64,000 bases of DNA from WTGU01 sp965242855 (GTDB lineage Bacteria > Pseudomonadota > Alphaproteobacteria > UBA828). The translations under genes and the position numbers were made by a program. The notes beneath the pieces were generated by a model, which saw only the letters and a list, made by a program, of their open reading frames with translations, had not been told where the DNA came from and searched no databases. The stretch lies in the NCBI GenBank assembly GCA_965242855.1, contig OZ251509.1:806001-870000 (forward strand). The letters are read 5' to 3'. Shown here in pieces: positions 28,253 through 36,625 of this stretch (its first letter is position 1; every line of letters begins with the position of its first letter).

Positions 28253-29315
28253 GATCGATACTCCGGGCTTCCTCTCCGAGCCGCCTCACGGCGGCCGTGT
28301 AGAACATGGGGGCGATCTCCGCGGCGTGGCAATGTCTCCCTGAACGGAGCGCGCCGACGGCGGCCGAACACAGCCCTCCGAACGGTTCCCACACGACATC
28401 GCCCGGATCGGTCGACGCCGCGATGATCCGGTCTATCAAGCACAGGGGCTTCTGGTTCATGTGCAGCGCCTTGACGCCCTTCGCCTTGACGCGCTCCGCC
28501 CCGCGCACCGCCGGCTCGCGCCAGACGTTCGTGACGCCGTGCGTGTGATTCCACTTCGCCCGCATGCGCGACCACTGCGGCCCGGTCAGCGGCGACTCGC
28601 CGTCGAGCGAGAAATAGGGGCGCCCGGTCGGGGCACCGTGCTTCGCCGCGTATTCGGATAGCGCGACCATCTTGTCGGCGGGCGGAAAATACCAGAGGCG
28701 GCACTGCGTGAAATACTTCCGCGTCGCCGCGTTCGCCACGCCGCATGCCTCGTTGGTCCTGGAAAGTGGAAGTCCGCTGCGCCGCCATTCATGCCGTAGC
28801 CACGCCTTTACCGGAAGCGCGGCGCCGTCTTCCGTCGTCAACTTGGTGTCGCGGACATACCGCACGCAGATTTCGGTGACGACCGGAAACCCCCGAATGG
28901 TGTCGCCGTTGCAGTTGCCGGCGACATGACCGAGGCCCTTGTCCCAGACATGCGCCGCCCTGTAGCGCCACCCATGACGCTTGAGAACCGGGTGCACCTC
29001 GGCCCAGCCGACTTCCGAGCACCAGAACCAGAGGGTCGTATCGGGCCGCGCGCGGCGCGCCCATTCCGCGACGTGCGGCGCGTACCACTCGCCAAGGTCG
29101 TCCGCAGTATCGGGTTCACCGGGAAACTTCGCGAGGCCGTAGGGACCGTCCGCGATGATGGCGGTCGGGGACGGCCACCGCCGGTAGCAGGTCATCGCGT
29201 CGCCCAGGGTAAGCGATGCGCTGCCGCCCGCGTCGCCGAGCGTCACCGGAGATTTCGGAGTCGCGCTCGGTGCGGCGAGGTCGGTTTCGCGCGGCGCTTC
29301 CGGATGGAATCCCAT
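28224..29315 (-). CDS. DNA methyltransferase (N4-cytosine/N6-adenine type) of a restriction-modification pair
   Basis: This 363-residue amino-methyltransferase has catalytic motif IV first (IIADGPYGLA, residues 53-62) and the AdoMet motif later (WEPFGGLCSAAVG, 309-321), with NQKP (287-290) just before it: the beta-class order. The catalytic tetrapeptide is DGPY rather than the usual DPPY or SPPY, which is uncommon. It protects host DNA from the nuclease encoded by the overlapping downstream gene. The pair sits between a plus-strand catabolic cluster and the E1 dehydrogenase gene, like a cassette inserted between unrelated operons. Confidence 0.82.
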   Translation of the reverse strand: MGFHPEAPRETDLAAPSATPKSPVTLGDAGGSASLTLGDAMTCYRRWPSPTAIIADGPYGLAKFPGEPDTADDLGEWYAPHVAEWARRARPDTTLWFWCSEVGWAEVHPVLKRHGWRYRAAHVWDKGLGHVAGNCNGDTIRGFPVVTEICVRYVRDTKLTTEDGAALPVKAWLRHEWRRSGLPLSRTNEACGVANAATRKYFTQCRLWYFPPADKMVALSEYAAKHGAPTGRPYFSLDGESPLTGPQWSRMRAKWNHTHGVTNVWREPAVRGAERVKAKGVKALHMNQKPLCLIDRIIAASTDPGDVVWEPFGGLCSAAVGALRSGRHCHAAEIAPMFYTAAVRRLGEEARSIDHGHLAAEIN

Positions 29316-29385
29316 GATCGGCCCGTTTCGTCGTGTCGTCGGCCCCGTTCCGGCGCCCGGGCGGGGCGCGCGAAGAAGCGGCCGG

Positions 29386-31581
29386 CTATTCCGCCGCGTC
29401 CGGCAGGGGCGCGGCTTCCGTCACCGCGCGCAACCCGGCGACGACGTCGTCCCGCTGGGCCAGCGCCGCCGCCTCCAGCACCTTGGAGACCACGGGCGCG
29501 GCCTGCGAACCGGTGACCCGGAGGATCTCGTGGTCCAGCCAGTCGAACAGGCGCTCCTGCGCCTCCTGGGCGATGCGCGCGCCGAGCGAGGGGCCGCGGG
29601 CGGTCTGCTCGACGATCAGCAGGCGGTTCGTGCGCCGCACGCTGGCGGCGATGGTGTCCCAGTCCATGCCCAGCGGATCGAGGGTGCGCAGGTCGATCAC
29701 CTCGGCGTCGATGCCTGCCGCCTCGGCGGCCTCCACGCTCACCGGCACCATGTTGGCGCAGGTCACCACGGTGCAGGCGCGGCCGGGGCGCACGATCCGC
29801 GCCTGGCCGAAGGGGATGCAGTAGTCGAGATCGTCCGGCACCAGCGACGCGCCCTGGTAGAGCGCTTGGCACTCGATGATCGCCACCGGGTCGTCGCAGC
29901 GCACGGCGCTGTTGAAGAGGCCGACGTAATCGAACGCCGTCGTCGGCGCGACGATCCGCCAGCCTGGCCAGAGCGCGAACACGCCGGACGGGTCCATCGA
30001 GTGCTGCGAGCCGTAGCCGCCGCCCGCCGCCACCCGGGCGCGCAGGATCAGCGGCGCGCGGTGGGAGCCGCCGAACATGTGGCGGACCTTGGCCGCCTGG
30101 TTGAAGAGCTGGTCGGCCGCGACCAGGCAGAAATCGGCGTACATGATCTCGACGATCGGCCGCAGCCCGTTGACCGCGGCGCCGAGGCCCATGCCGCAGA
30201 ATCCGTTTTCGGCGATCGGCGTGCCGATCAGACGCTCGGGGAAGGCCGCGCCGATTCCCTTGGTGGCGCCGACCGTGCCGCCCTTCAGCCGGTGCACGTC
30301 CTCGCCGAGCACGATCACGGTCTCGTCCCGCTCCATCGCGCGGAATTGCGCGGCGGCGACCGCTTCGATGAAGGTCATCTCGCGCGCCGCCGCCGGGTCG
30401 ACGTCCTCCGGCTCCATCCGGCGCGCGCCCGCCAGTTCCGAAAGGTCGCCGCGGATGCCGACGTCGACCTGCTTCGCGTCCGGCCACAGCGCCGGCACGA
30501 CGCGGAGCCGGTTGGAGCCGGGCTCCGTCTCGGTCAGCGCCGCCGCCGCTTCGTCGACGGCCGCGTTCGCCCGGCTTTCCAGCGCCGCCAGCCCGGCCTC
30601 GTCGACGACGCCCAGGGCGAGCAGGCGCTTCGGCATGGTCTCGACCGGGTCGCGCGCCCGCCACGCCTCCTCCTCCGCCTTGTCGCGGTAGCCGAAGGCG
30701 CTGCCCTTCATCGGGCCGTGCTGGTGGAAGTAGCGGTAGGTGAGGGCCTCGATCAGCGCCGGCCCCCTGTCGCCTTCGATCCGCGCGCGGGCCCATTGCA
30801 TGGCCTTGCGCACCGCCATCACGTCCATGCCGTCCACCTCGACGGCGGGCACGGCGAGGCCCTGCCCGCGCGCGGACAGCCGGGTCTCGCGGGTGGTTTC
30901 GGAGACGTGGGTCGAGACGCCGTAGAGATTGTTCTCGACGAAGAACACGATCGGCAGGTCGTAGAGCGCGGCCAGATTGAGCGATTCGTAGGCCGCGCCG
31001 TTCTGCATCGCGCCGTCGCCGAAGAAGGTCACGGTGAGGTTGCCGCTGCCCTTGAGCTTCTCGGCCAGGGCGTAGCCGACCGCCTGCGGCGGGTTGCCGC
31101 CGACGATGGCGTTGGTGCCGAGCACGCCGGCCTCGTCCCAACGCATGTGCATGGAGCCGCCGCGCCCGTCGCAATAGCCGGGGGCCAGCCCCATGATCTC
31201 GGCCATCGACCGGCGTACCACCACCTGCATCGCCTGCGGCCAGCCGCTCGACCGCGGGTCGTAGCCGGCGGGGGTGGCGTGGTTGAGGAACTTGGCGAGG
31301 AACTGATGGTGGGCCCGGTGGGTGGCGTTGATCTTGTCGGCGGCGGCGAGGGTGGACATGGCCGCGACCGCGCCGCCCTCCTGGCCGATGCTGGCATGCG
31401 CGGGGCCGTGCACGCAGCCGGCCTTGAACAGATCGAGGATGCGCTCCTCGAAGCGGCGGATCAGGAGGAGCTGCTCCAGAAGCCGCGCGAGGACGAGCGG
31501 GTCTTCGTCCTTCCAGTCCGCCTCGCCGGCGGTGAGCCGGTGCCACGGGGTTTCCGAAGTCAGGGGTTCCAGCGTCGGCAT
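29386..31581 (-). CDS. Thiamine-dependent 2-oxoacid dehydrogenase E1, alpha and beta subunits fused
   Basis: This 731-residue protein carries both E1 halves. Residues 30-345 are the alpha part with the ThDP motif GDGAMQNG ending in VENN (188-218). From about residue 400 onward comes the beta part (FIEAVAAAQFRAMERDETVIVLGEDV, TPIAENGFCGMGLGAA, ADFCLVAADQLFNQAAK). It decarboxylates a 2-oxoacid (pyruvate, branched-chain or acetoin-type) and passes the acyl group to lipoyl-E2. No E2, E3 or lipoyl domain gene is adjacent, so partners must be elsewhere. It lies directly upstream of the R-M pair on the same strand and diverges from the PxpB/C cluster. Confidence 0.88.
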   Translation of the reverse strand: MPTLEPLTSETPWHRLTAGEADWKDEDPLVLARLLEQLLLIRRFEERILDLFKAGCVHGPAHASIGQEGGAVAAMSTLAAADKINATHRAHHQFLAKFLNHATPAGYDPRSSGWPQAMQVVVRRSMAEIMGLAPGYCDGRGGSMHMRWDEAGVLGTNAIVGGNPPQAVGYALAEKLKGSGNLTVTFFGDGAMQNGAAYESLNLAALYDLPIVFFVENNLYGVSTHVSETTRETRLSARGQGLAVPAVEVDGMDVMAVRKAMQWARARIEGDRGPALIEALTYRYFHQHGPMKGSAFGYRDKAEEEAWRARDPVETMPKRLLALGVVDEAGLAALESRANAAVDEAAAALTETEPGSNRLRVVPALWPDAKQVDVGIRGDLSELAGARRMEPEDVDPAAAREMTFIEAVAAAQFRAMERDETVIVLGEDVHRLKGGTVGATKGIGAAFPERLIGTPIAENGFCGMGLGAAVNGLRPIVEIMYADFCLVAADQLFNQAAKVRHMFGGSHRAPLILRARVAAGGGYGSQHSMDPSGVFALWPGWRIVAPTTAFDYVGLFNSAVRCDDPVAIIECQALYQGASLVPDDLDYCIPFGQARIVRPGRACTVVTCANMVPVSVEAAEAAGIDAEVIDLRTLDPLGMDWDTIAASVRRTNRLLIVEQTARGPSLGARIAQEAQERLFDWLDHEILRVTGSQAAPVVSKVLEAAALAQRDDVVAGLRAVTEAAPLPDAAE

Positions 31582-31695
31582 GGCGTCCTCCCTTCCGCCG
31601 CGGTTGGCGCGCCCCGGGGGATCGCGCTAGAACCTCATAGCAAATCGCCGCCCGCGTCGGGAGTCGGCCGGGCCGCGTGAGAGCCACGGCGCGCG

Positions 31696-32565
31696 ATGAT
31701 CTACGACGAGCCGCGTTTCAAGCCGGGCGGCGATCGCTTCATCGAGATGGAGCTCGGGGACGAGCTCGACTTCGATCTCAATTTCCTGGTCCACGCCCTG
31801 ACCGCCCGCATCCGCGCGGCCGCGCTCGACGGCATCGTCGAACTGCTGCCCAACATGGCCTCCATCGTGGTGAGCTACGACCCGGACCGGATCGGCTACG
31901 ACGACGTCGTGCGCGAGATCGGCGCGGTCTTCGGCGCCATGGGCACGCTCGAGGGCGTGGAGCTCCCGAGCCCGCTCTACAGCGTCCCCGTGCTCTATTT
32001 CGACCACGTCACCCGCGCCTGCTGGGAGGACTACTGCGCCCGCATCGCGGAGAAGGAATACGACCCGGACCTCATGGTGCGGCTCAACGGCCTGGAGAGC
32101 CGCGCGCAGCTGGCGCGCATCCATTCGGCGACCGAATACTGGGTGGCGGCGCTCGGCTTCTATCCCGGCCTCGCCTCCTTGATCGCGCTCGATCCGCGCT
32201 GCCGGCTGACGGCGCCGAAATACAACCCGCCGCGCACCTGGACGCCGAAGGGCACCCTCGGCTACGGCGGCTCCGTCACCTGCCTCTACCCGGCCCGGAC
32301 CCCGGGCGGCTACCAGATCATCGGCCATTCGCCGGTGCCCGTGTTCGATCTCGCCCGGCGGCTGCGCGCGTTCCGCGACCGGCTGGCGCTGCTCCGCCCC
32401 GGCGATCGCGTGCGCTTCGTGCCGGTGGGCCGGGACGAATACGACCACGTGGCGGCGCAGGTGGAGGCGGGCGACTACGAGCATCAGGTGGCGGCCTACG
32501 CGAAATTCTCGATCCGCGATTACCACGCCTGGCTCGCGACCCTCGACATGGGCGCGCGCTTCTAA
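31696..32565 (+). CDS. PxpB/KipI-like protein (allophanate hydrolase subunit 1 family), first copy
   Basis: This 289-residue carboxyltransferase-domain protein is related to 5-oxoprolinase subunit B and allophanate hydrolase subunit 1. It shows DLNFLVHALT, LPNMASIVVSYDPD in the N-terminal half, and ALGFYPGLASLIALDPR then PPRTWTPKGTLGYGG...CLYPARTPGGYQIIG in the second half. The canonical sPGGW is PGGY here and the length is about 60 residues above usual, so this is a divergent branch. Its likely role is one subunit of an ATP-driven amide or ring-opening enzyme with the next gene. PxpA is not present. Confidence 0.78.
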   Translation: MIYDEPRFKPGGDRFIEMELGDELDFDLNFLVHALTARIRAAALDGIVELLPNMASIVVSYDPDRIGYDDVVREIGAVFGAMGTLEGVELPSPLYSVPVLYFDHVTRACWEDYCARIAEKEYDPDLMVRLNGLESRAQLARIHSATEYWVAALGFYPGLASLIALDPRCRLTAPKYNPPRTWTPKGTLGYGGSVTCLYPARTPGGYQIIGHSPVPVFDLARRLRAFRDRLALLRPGDRVRFVPVGRDEYDHVAAQVEAGDYEHQVAAYAKFSIRDYHAWLATLDMGARF

Positions 32566-32575
32566 GGGGCCGGCC

Positions 32576-33577
32576 GTGCTGGAGGTGATCAAGCCCGGGC
32601 TCGAGACCTGCGTGCAGGATTTCCCCGGCCGCTACGGCTTCTGGGAGCAGGGCTTCCCGCCGTCCGGCCCGTTCGACATGTGGTCCTTTCGCCTCGCCAA
32701 TCTCCTGGTCGGCAATCCCCCCGGCGCGGCCGGGCTGGAGATCCAGTTCCTCGGGCCGACCCTCGCGTTCCGGCGCGCCGCGGTGGTGGCGCTCACCGGG
32801 GCCGCGATGGCGCCGCGCCTCGACGGCGCGCCGATCCCCCAGTGGGAGAGCCTCGCGGTCCCCGCCGGCGGAGTCCTCGAAACCGGCTTCACGCGGACCG
32901 GCGCCCGCGCCTATCTGGCGGTCGCCGGCGGCGTCGAGACGCCGCCGGTGCTGGGCTCCCGCGCGACCTTCCACATGGCCGGCGTCGGCGGCATGGAGGG
33001 CCACGCCCTGAAGACGGGCCAACGCCTGCCCCTCGGAGGCGCCGCCCGCGCCGGCGCGACCGGCCTGCGGGTGTCCAGCCTGCGGGTGCGCCCCGACTGC
33101 CGGCCGCCGATCCCGGAAGGCCGCTCCTGGCGGATCGAGGTCGTCGCCGGCCCCAACGACGACTGGATCGACGAGGAGGGCCACCGAACGTTCCTGGAGA
33201 GCGACTGGGTGCTCCAGGCGCGGAGCAACCGCACCGGCTACCGCCTGTCCGGCCCCGAATGGAGCTTCGCCGCGCGGGCCACGGACAAGGGGCCGGAGCA
33301 CGGCGAGCACCCCTCCAACATCCTCGATCACGGCTACCCGGTGGGCGCGGTGAACCTGTGCGGCCAGACCCCCATCATCCTGGTCAACGACGGGCCCAGC
33401 GCCGGCGGCTTCATCAACCCCTACACCGTGCCGTCCGCCGCCTTCTGGAAGCTCGCCCAGTCCCGGCCCAACGACGTCTACCGCTTCCGCAAGGTCTCCG
33501 TCGGCGCGGCCCAGGCGGCGCGCCGCGCGATCGACGCGCTCTGCTCCGAGTCCAGCCTCGAGAGGGCCGGCGCGTGA
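32576..33577 (+). CDS. PxpC/KipA-like protein (allophanate hydrolase subunit 2 family), first copy
   Basis: This 333-residue partner of the previous gene starts at GTG 32576. Conserved blocks are VIKPGLETCVQDFPGRYGFWEQGFPPSGPFD, LANLLVGNPPGAAGLEIQFLGPTL and GSRATF. It ends with FYRF-like sequence. These proteins form PxpBC complexes that, with an ATPase and PxpA, hydrolyse 5-oxoproline; substrates of this branch are unknown. The stop overlaps the second PxpB gene (GTGA), so all four genes are probably one transcript. Confidence 0.78.
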   Translation: MLEVIKPGLETCVQDFPGRYGFWEQGFPPSGPFDMWSFRLANLLVGNPPGAAGLEIQFLGPTLAFRRAAVVALTGAAMAPRLDGAPIPQWESLAVPAGGVLETGFTRTGARAYLAVAGGVETPPVLGSRATFHMAGVGGMEGHALKTGQRLPLGGAARAGATGLRVSSLRVRPDCRPPIPEGRSWRIEVVAGPNDDWIDEEGHRTFLESDWVLQARSNRTGYRLSGPEWSFAARATDKGPEHGEHPSNILDHGYPVGAVNLCGQTPIILVNDGPSAGGFINPYTVPSAAFWKLAQSRPNDVYRFRKVSVGAAQAARRAIDALCSESSLERAGA

Positions 33578-34443
33578 TCTACGACGAACCCCGCTTCCTG
33601 CCCGGCGGCGATACCTTCGTGCTGGTCCAGTTCGGCGACGACGCGCGGATCGATCTCAATTTCATGGCGCTCGGCCTGACGGCCGCGCTGCGCGAGGACG
33701 GGACCGCCGGCGTCATCGACACCAACCCCTCCTACAACTCCCTGGTCGTCGAATACGACCCGGACCTGATCGCACCGGCCGACCTGGAGAAGGAGCTGCG
33801 CCGCCTGATCGCCGGCCTCGGTTCGGTCGAGGACCTCGCGCTCGAAAGCCGGCTCGCCTATCTGCCGGTCATGTATCTGGACCCGTGGACCAGAGCCTGC
33901 GTCGAGGACTACGCCCGGCGCATCGCGCCGCGCGGCGGCGACCCGGAATTCGTCGCCCGGCTCAACGGGCTCGAAGACGCCAACCAACTCGTCCGCGTCC
34001 ATTCCGGCACCGAGCATTGGGTGGTCGCCGTCTGCTCGACTCCGGGCCTGCCGCTCATGGTGGCGCTCGATCCGCGCTGCGCCCTGACCTCGCCGAAATA
34101 CGACCCGCCGCGCACCTGGACCACCTTGGGCGCCATCGGCGTCGGCGGGCTCTCGACTTCCGTCTACACGACGCCGGGGCCGGGCGGCTACAACCTGATC
34201 GGGCGCACGCCGGTGCCGCTCTGGGACGCGCGGGCGCGGCTGCCCGCCTATCGCGACCGGGTGGTCCTGCTGGACGCCGCCGACCGGGTCAAGTTCGTGC
34301 CGATCGGGCGGGAGGAGTTCGACTACATCGAGCGCCGCGTCGCGGAAGGAACCTACGAATTCAACGTGACCGGCTACCAGCGCTTCTCCGTCCGCGCCTA
34401 CAAGGCGTGGGCGGCCTCCCTCGACGGGCAGGCGCGGTTCTGA
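33574..34443 (+). CDS. PxpB/KipI-like protein, second copy
   Basis: This 289-residue paralogue of the protein at 31696 has the same start (MIYDEPRF) and the same length. By eye it is about half identical: NSLVVEYDPDLI, HSGTEHWVVAV, PPRTWTTLGAIGVGG, PGGYNLIGRTPVPLWD. GTG start overlaps the preceding stop. The equal lengths and preserved order show that a B-C pair was duplicated and has since diverged, so the two pairs may have different substrates or form a mixed complex. Confidence 0.78.
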   Translation: MIYDEPRFLPGGDTFVLVQFGDDARIDLNFMALGLTAALREDGTAGVIDTNPSYNSLVVEYDPDLIAPADLEKELRRLIAGLGSVEDLALESRLAYLPVMYLDPWTRACVEDYARRIAPRGGDPEFVARLNGLEDANQLVRVHSGTEHWVVAVCSTPGLPLMVALDPRCALTSPKYDPPRTWTTLGAIGVGGLSTSVYTTPGPGGYNLIGRTPVPLWDARARLPAYRDRVVLLDAADRVKFVPIGREEFDYIERRVAEGTYEFNVTGYQRFSVRAYKAWAASLDGQARF

Positions 34444-34446
34444 ACC

Positions 34447-35415
34447 GTGGGCGCGACCGTTCTCAAGGCCGGCCTCGAAGATACGGTGCAGGATCATCCC
34501 GGCCGCAAGGGCGCCTTCGGCATGGGCTTCCCGCCCTCCGGCCCGATCGACCACTGGTCCTTCCGCCTCGCCAACCTCCTCGTCGGCAACCCGCCCGGCG
34601 CGGCGGCGCTGGAATGCGCCTTCATCGGCCCTACGCTGCGCTTCGACCGCGATACGGCCGTCGCGCTGACCGGCGCCGACATGGAGGCGACGCTCGACGA
34701 CGCGCCGCTCCCGCTCTGGGAGAGCGTCGCCGTCCGCGCCGGGCAGGTTCTGGCGCTGCGCTCGGCGGTGCGGGGGGCGCGCGCCTACGTCGCCTTCGCC
34801 GGCGGCATCGACGCGCCCGCCTTTCTCGGCTCCCGCGCGACCTTCGTGATCGGCGGCTGCGGCGGGCTCGCGGGCGCGCCGCTGAAGGCCGGGCAGGCGA
34901 TCCCGCTGGCGGGCGGCGCGGGCACGCCGGGCCGCCGGGTGCGCGAGAGCCATCGCCCGCCGTCGGCCGGCGGCGCCTGGGAGATCGAGGCCGTCGCCGG
35001 CCCCAACGACGACTGGATCGACGAGGCCGGCCACAGGCGCTTCCTCGAAAGCGACTGGCGGCTCTCGCCCAAGAGCAACCGCGTCGGCTTCCGCCTCGAA
35101 GGCCCCGACTGGACCTTCACCGCCAAGGCCACCGACAAGGCGCCGGAGAACGGCTCCCACCCCTCCAACGTGATCGACCACGGCTACCCCATCGGCGCGG
35201 TCAACCTGTGCGGCCAGACGCCGATCATCCTGATGGTGGACACGCTCACCCTGGGCGGCTTCATCAACCCCTACTGCGTGCCCACCTGCGCTTGGTGGAA
35301 GCTCGGCCAGTCCCGGCCCAACGAGATCTACCGCTTCCGGCAGGTCTCGGTGGCGGAGGCGCAGGAGAGAAGGCGGGAGATCGATGGGCTCTGCGCCGAA
35401 GCCGCCCTCGCCTGA
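34447..35415 (+). CDS. PxpC/KipA-like protein, second copy
   Basis: This 322-residue paralogue of the gene at 32576 starts at GTG 34447, three bases after the preceding stop. It contains LKAGLEDTVQDHPGRKGAFGMGFPPSG, ANLLVGNPPGAAALECAFIGPTL, GSRATFVIGG and the highly similar C-terminal VNLCGQTPIILMVDTLTLGGFINPY. It is followed after six bases by a tartrate dehydratase-like gene, tying the module to carboxylic-acid metabolism. Confidence 0.78.
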   Translation: MGATVLKAGLEDTVQDHPGRKGAFGMGFPPSGPIDHWSFRLANLLVGNPPGAAALECAFIGPTLRFDRDTAVALTGADMEATLDDAPLPLWESVAVRAGQVLALRSAVRGARAYVAFAGGIDAPAFLGSRATFVIGGCGGLAGAPLKAGQAIPLAGGAGTPGRRVRESHRPPSAGGAWEIEAVAGPNDDWIDEAGHRRFLESDWRLSPKSNRVGFRLEGPDWTFTAKATDKAPENGSHPSNVIDHGYPIGAVNLCGQTPIILMVDTLTLGGFINPYCVPTCAWWKLGQSRPNEIYRFRQVSVAEAQERRREIDGLCAEAALA

Positions 35416-35421
35416 GGCGCC

Positions 35422-36582
35422 ATGAGGATCGTCGAAATCCGCGACGCCGCCGTGCCCGTGGGCGCGGCGATGCGGAACGCCGTCATCGATTTCGGCAAGA
35501 TGACGGTGAGCGCGGTCGCCGTGGTCACCGACGTGGTGCGGGGCGGCAAGCCGGTCGTGGGCTTCGGCTTCAACGCCAACGGCCGCTACGCCCAGAGCGC
35601 GTTGATCCGCGAGCGCCTGGCGCCGCGCATCCTGGAGGCGCCGGAGACCCACGCGGCGGCGAGCGGCGACTCCCTCGACCCGCGCGCCGTCCGCCGCCTG
35701 ATGATGCGGGACGAGAAGCCCGGCGGCCACGGCGAGCGGGCGGTCGCCGCGGCGGCGCTGGACATCGCGGTGTGGGACGCCGCGGCCAAGCTCCGCGACA
35801 TGCCGCTCTGGGCCATGATCGCGGCGGAAGCCGGCAACGACGCGCCGCTGCGCCGGGTCCCCGTCTATGCCGCGGGCGGCTATTACGATGCGGAGAAGGG
35901 GACCCGTGGTCTCGCCGCCGAGATGCAGGGCTATCTCGACCGGGGCTACACGCTGGTCAAGATGAAGATCGGCGGCGCCTCCCTGGACGAGGACCGCGCC
36001 CGCATCGAGGCGGTGCTGCCGCTGCTCGACGGCGCCGGCGCGCGGCTCGCGGTGGATGCGAACGGCCGCTTCGACTTGGGAACCGCCCTTCGCTACGCCG
36101 AGGCGCTCGCCCCCTACGGCCTCGCCTGGTACGAGGAGCCGGGCGACCCGCTGGACTACGCCCTGCACGCCGCCGTCGCCGCCGCCTACCCCCATGCGCT
36201 CGCGACCGGCGAGAACCTGCTGTCGCTCCAGGACGCGCGCAACCTGTTGCGCCACGGCGGCCTGCGGCCGGAGCGGGATTTCCTGCAATTCGATCCGGCC
36301 CTCGCCTATGGAGTCGGCGAGGCCGTCGACATCGCGGCCATGATGGCGGAGGAGGGCTGGTCCTCCCGCCGCTTCGTGCCCCACGGCGGCAACCTGCTGG
36401 CCCTCGCCGTCGCCGGCGGCCTTTCGCTCGGCGGCTGCGAATCCTACCCCGGCGTCTTCCAGCCCTTCGGCGGCTTCGCCGACGAGACCCCGGTGGAGGA
36501 CGGCCACGTCCGCCTCACCGACGCCCCCGGCGCCGGCTTCGAACGCAAGGCGGCGCTTGCGGCGTTGCTGGAAAGCTTGTAG
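35422..36582 (+). CDS. D-tartrate dehydratase-like enzyme (MR/MLE superfamily)
   Basis: The 386-residue protein closely follows the D(-)-tartrate dehydratase subgroup. KMKIGG supplies the lysine pair, the metal ligands are in VDANGRFDL, YEEPGDPLDY and TGENLLSLQDARNLLR, and the C-terminal run SRRFVPHGGN, GGLSLGGCESYPGVFQPFGGF is typical. In the characterised enzyme PHGGH is the active-site histidine motif; here it is PHGGN, keeping the first His. Likely role: dehydration of a hydroxy-diacid such as tartrate to oxaloacetate. It closes the PxpB/C operon and is followed by an AT-rich insertion. Confidence 0.75.
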   Translation: MRIVEIRDAAVPVGAAMRNAVIDFGKMTVSAVAVVTDVVRGGKPVVGFGFNANGRYAQSALIRERLAPRILEAPETHAAASGDSLDPRAVRRLMMRDEKPGGHGERAVAAAALDIAVWDAAAKLRDMPLWAMIAAEAGNDAPLRRVPVYAAGGYYDAEKGTRGLAAEMQGYLDRGYTLVKMKIGGASLDEDRARIEAVLPLLDGAGARLAVDANGRFDLGTALRYAEALAPYGLAWYEEPGDPLDYALHAAVAAAYPHALATGENLLSLQDARNLLRHGGLRPERDFLQFDPALAYGVGEAVDIAAMMAEEGWSSRRFVPHGGNLLALAVAGGLSLGGCESYPGVFQPFGGFADETPVEDGHVRLTDAPGAGFERKAALAALLESL

Positions 36583-36625
36583 TTTGGCACTCCGTACAGA
36601 GAATGTAGCGTAGGGGCGCGGCGAA

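Noticed and set aside
33478..36507. A 1009-residue minus-strand frame opposite the PxpB/C and tartrate dehydratase genes
   Set aside because: It has no recognisable domain and biased composition. The plus-strand genes in the same place have conserved motifs and coupled starts and stops.
36584..36611. Promoter for the JAB gene (TTGGCA then TAGCGT)
   Set aside because: The -10 match is three of six and it overlaps the end of the previous gene, so support is insufficient.
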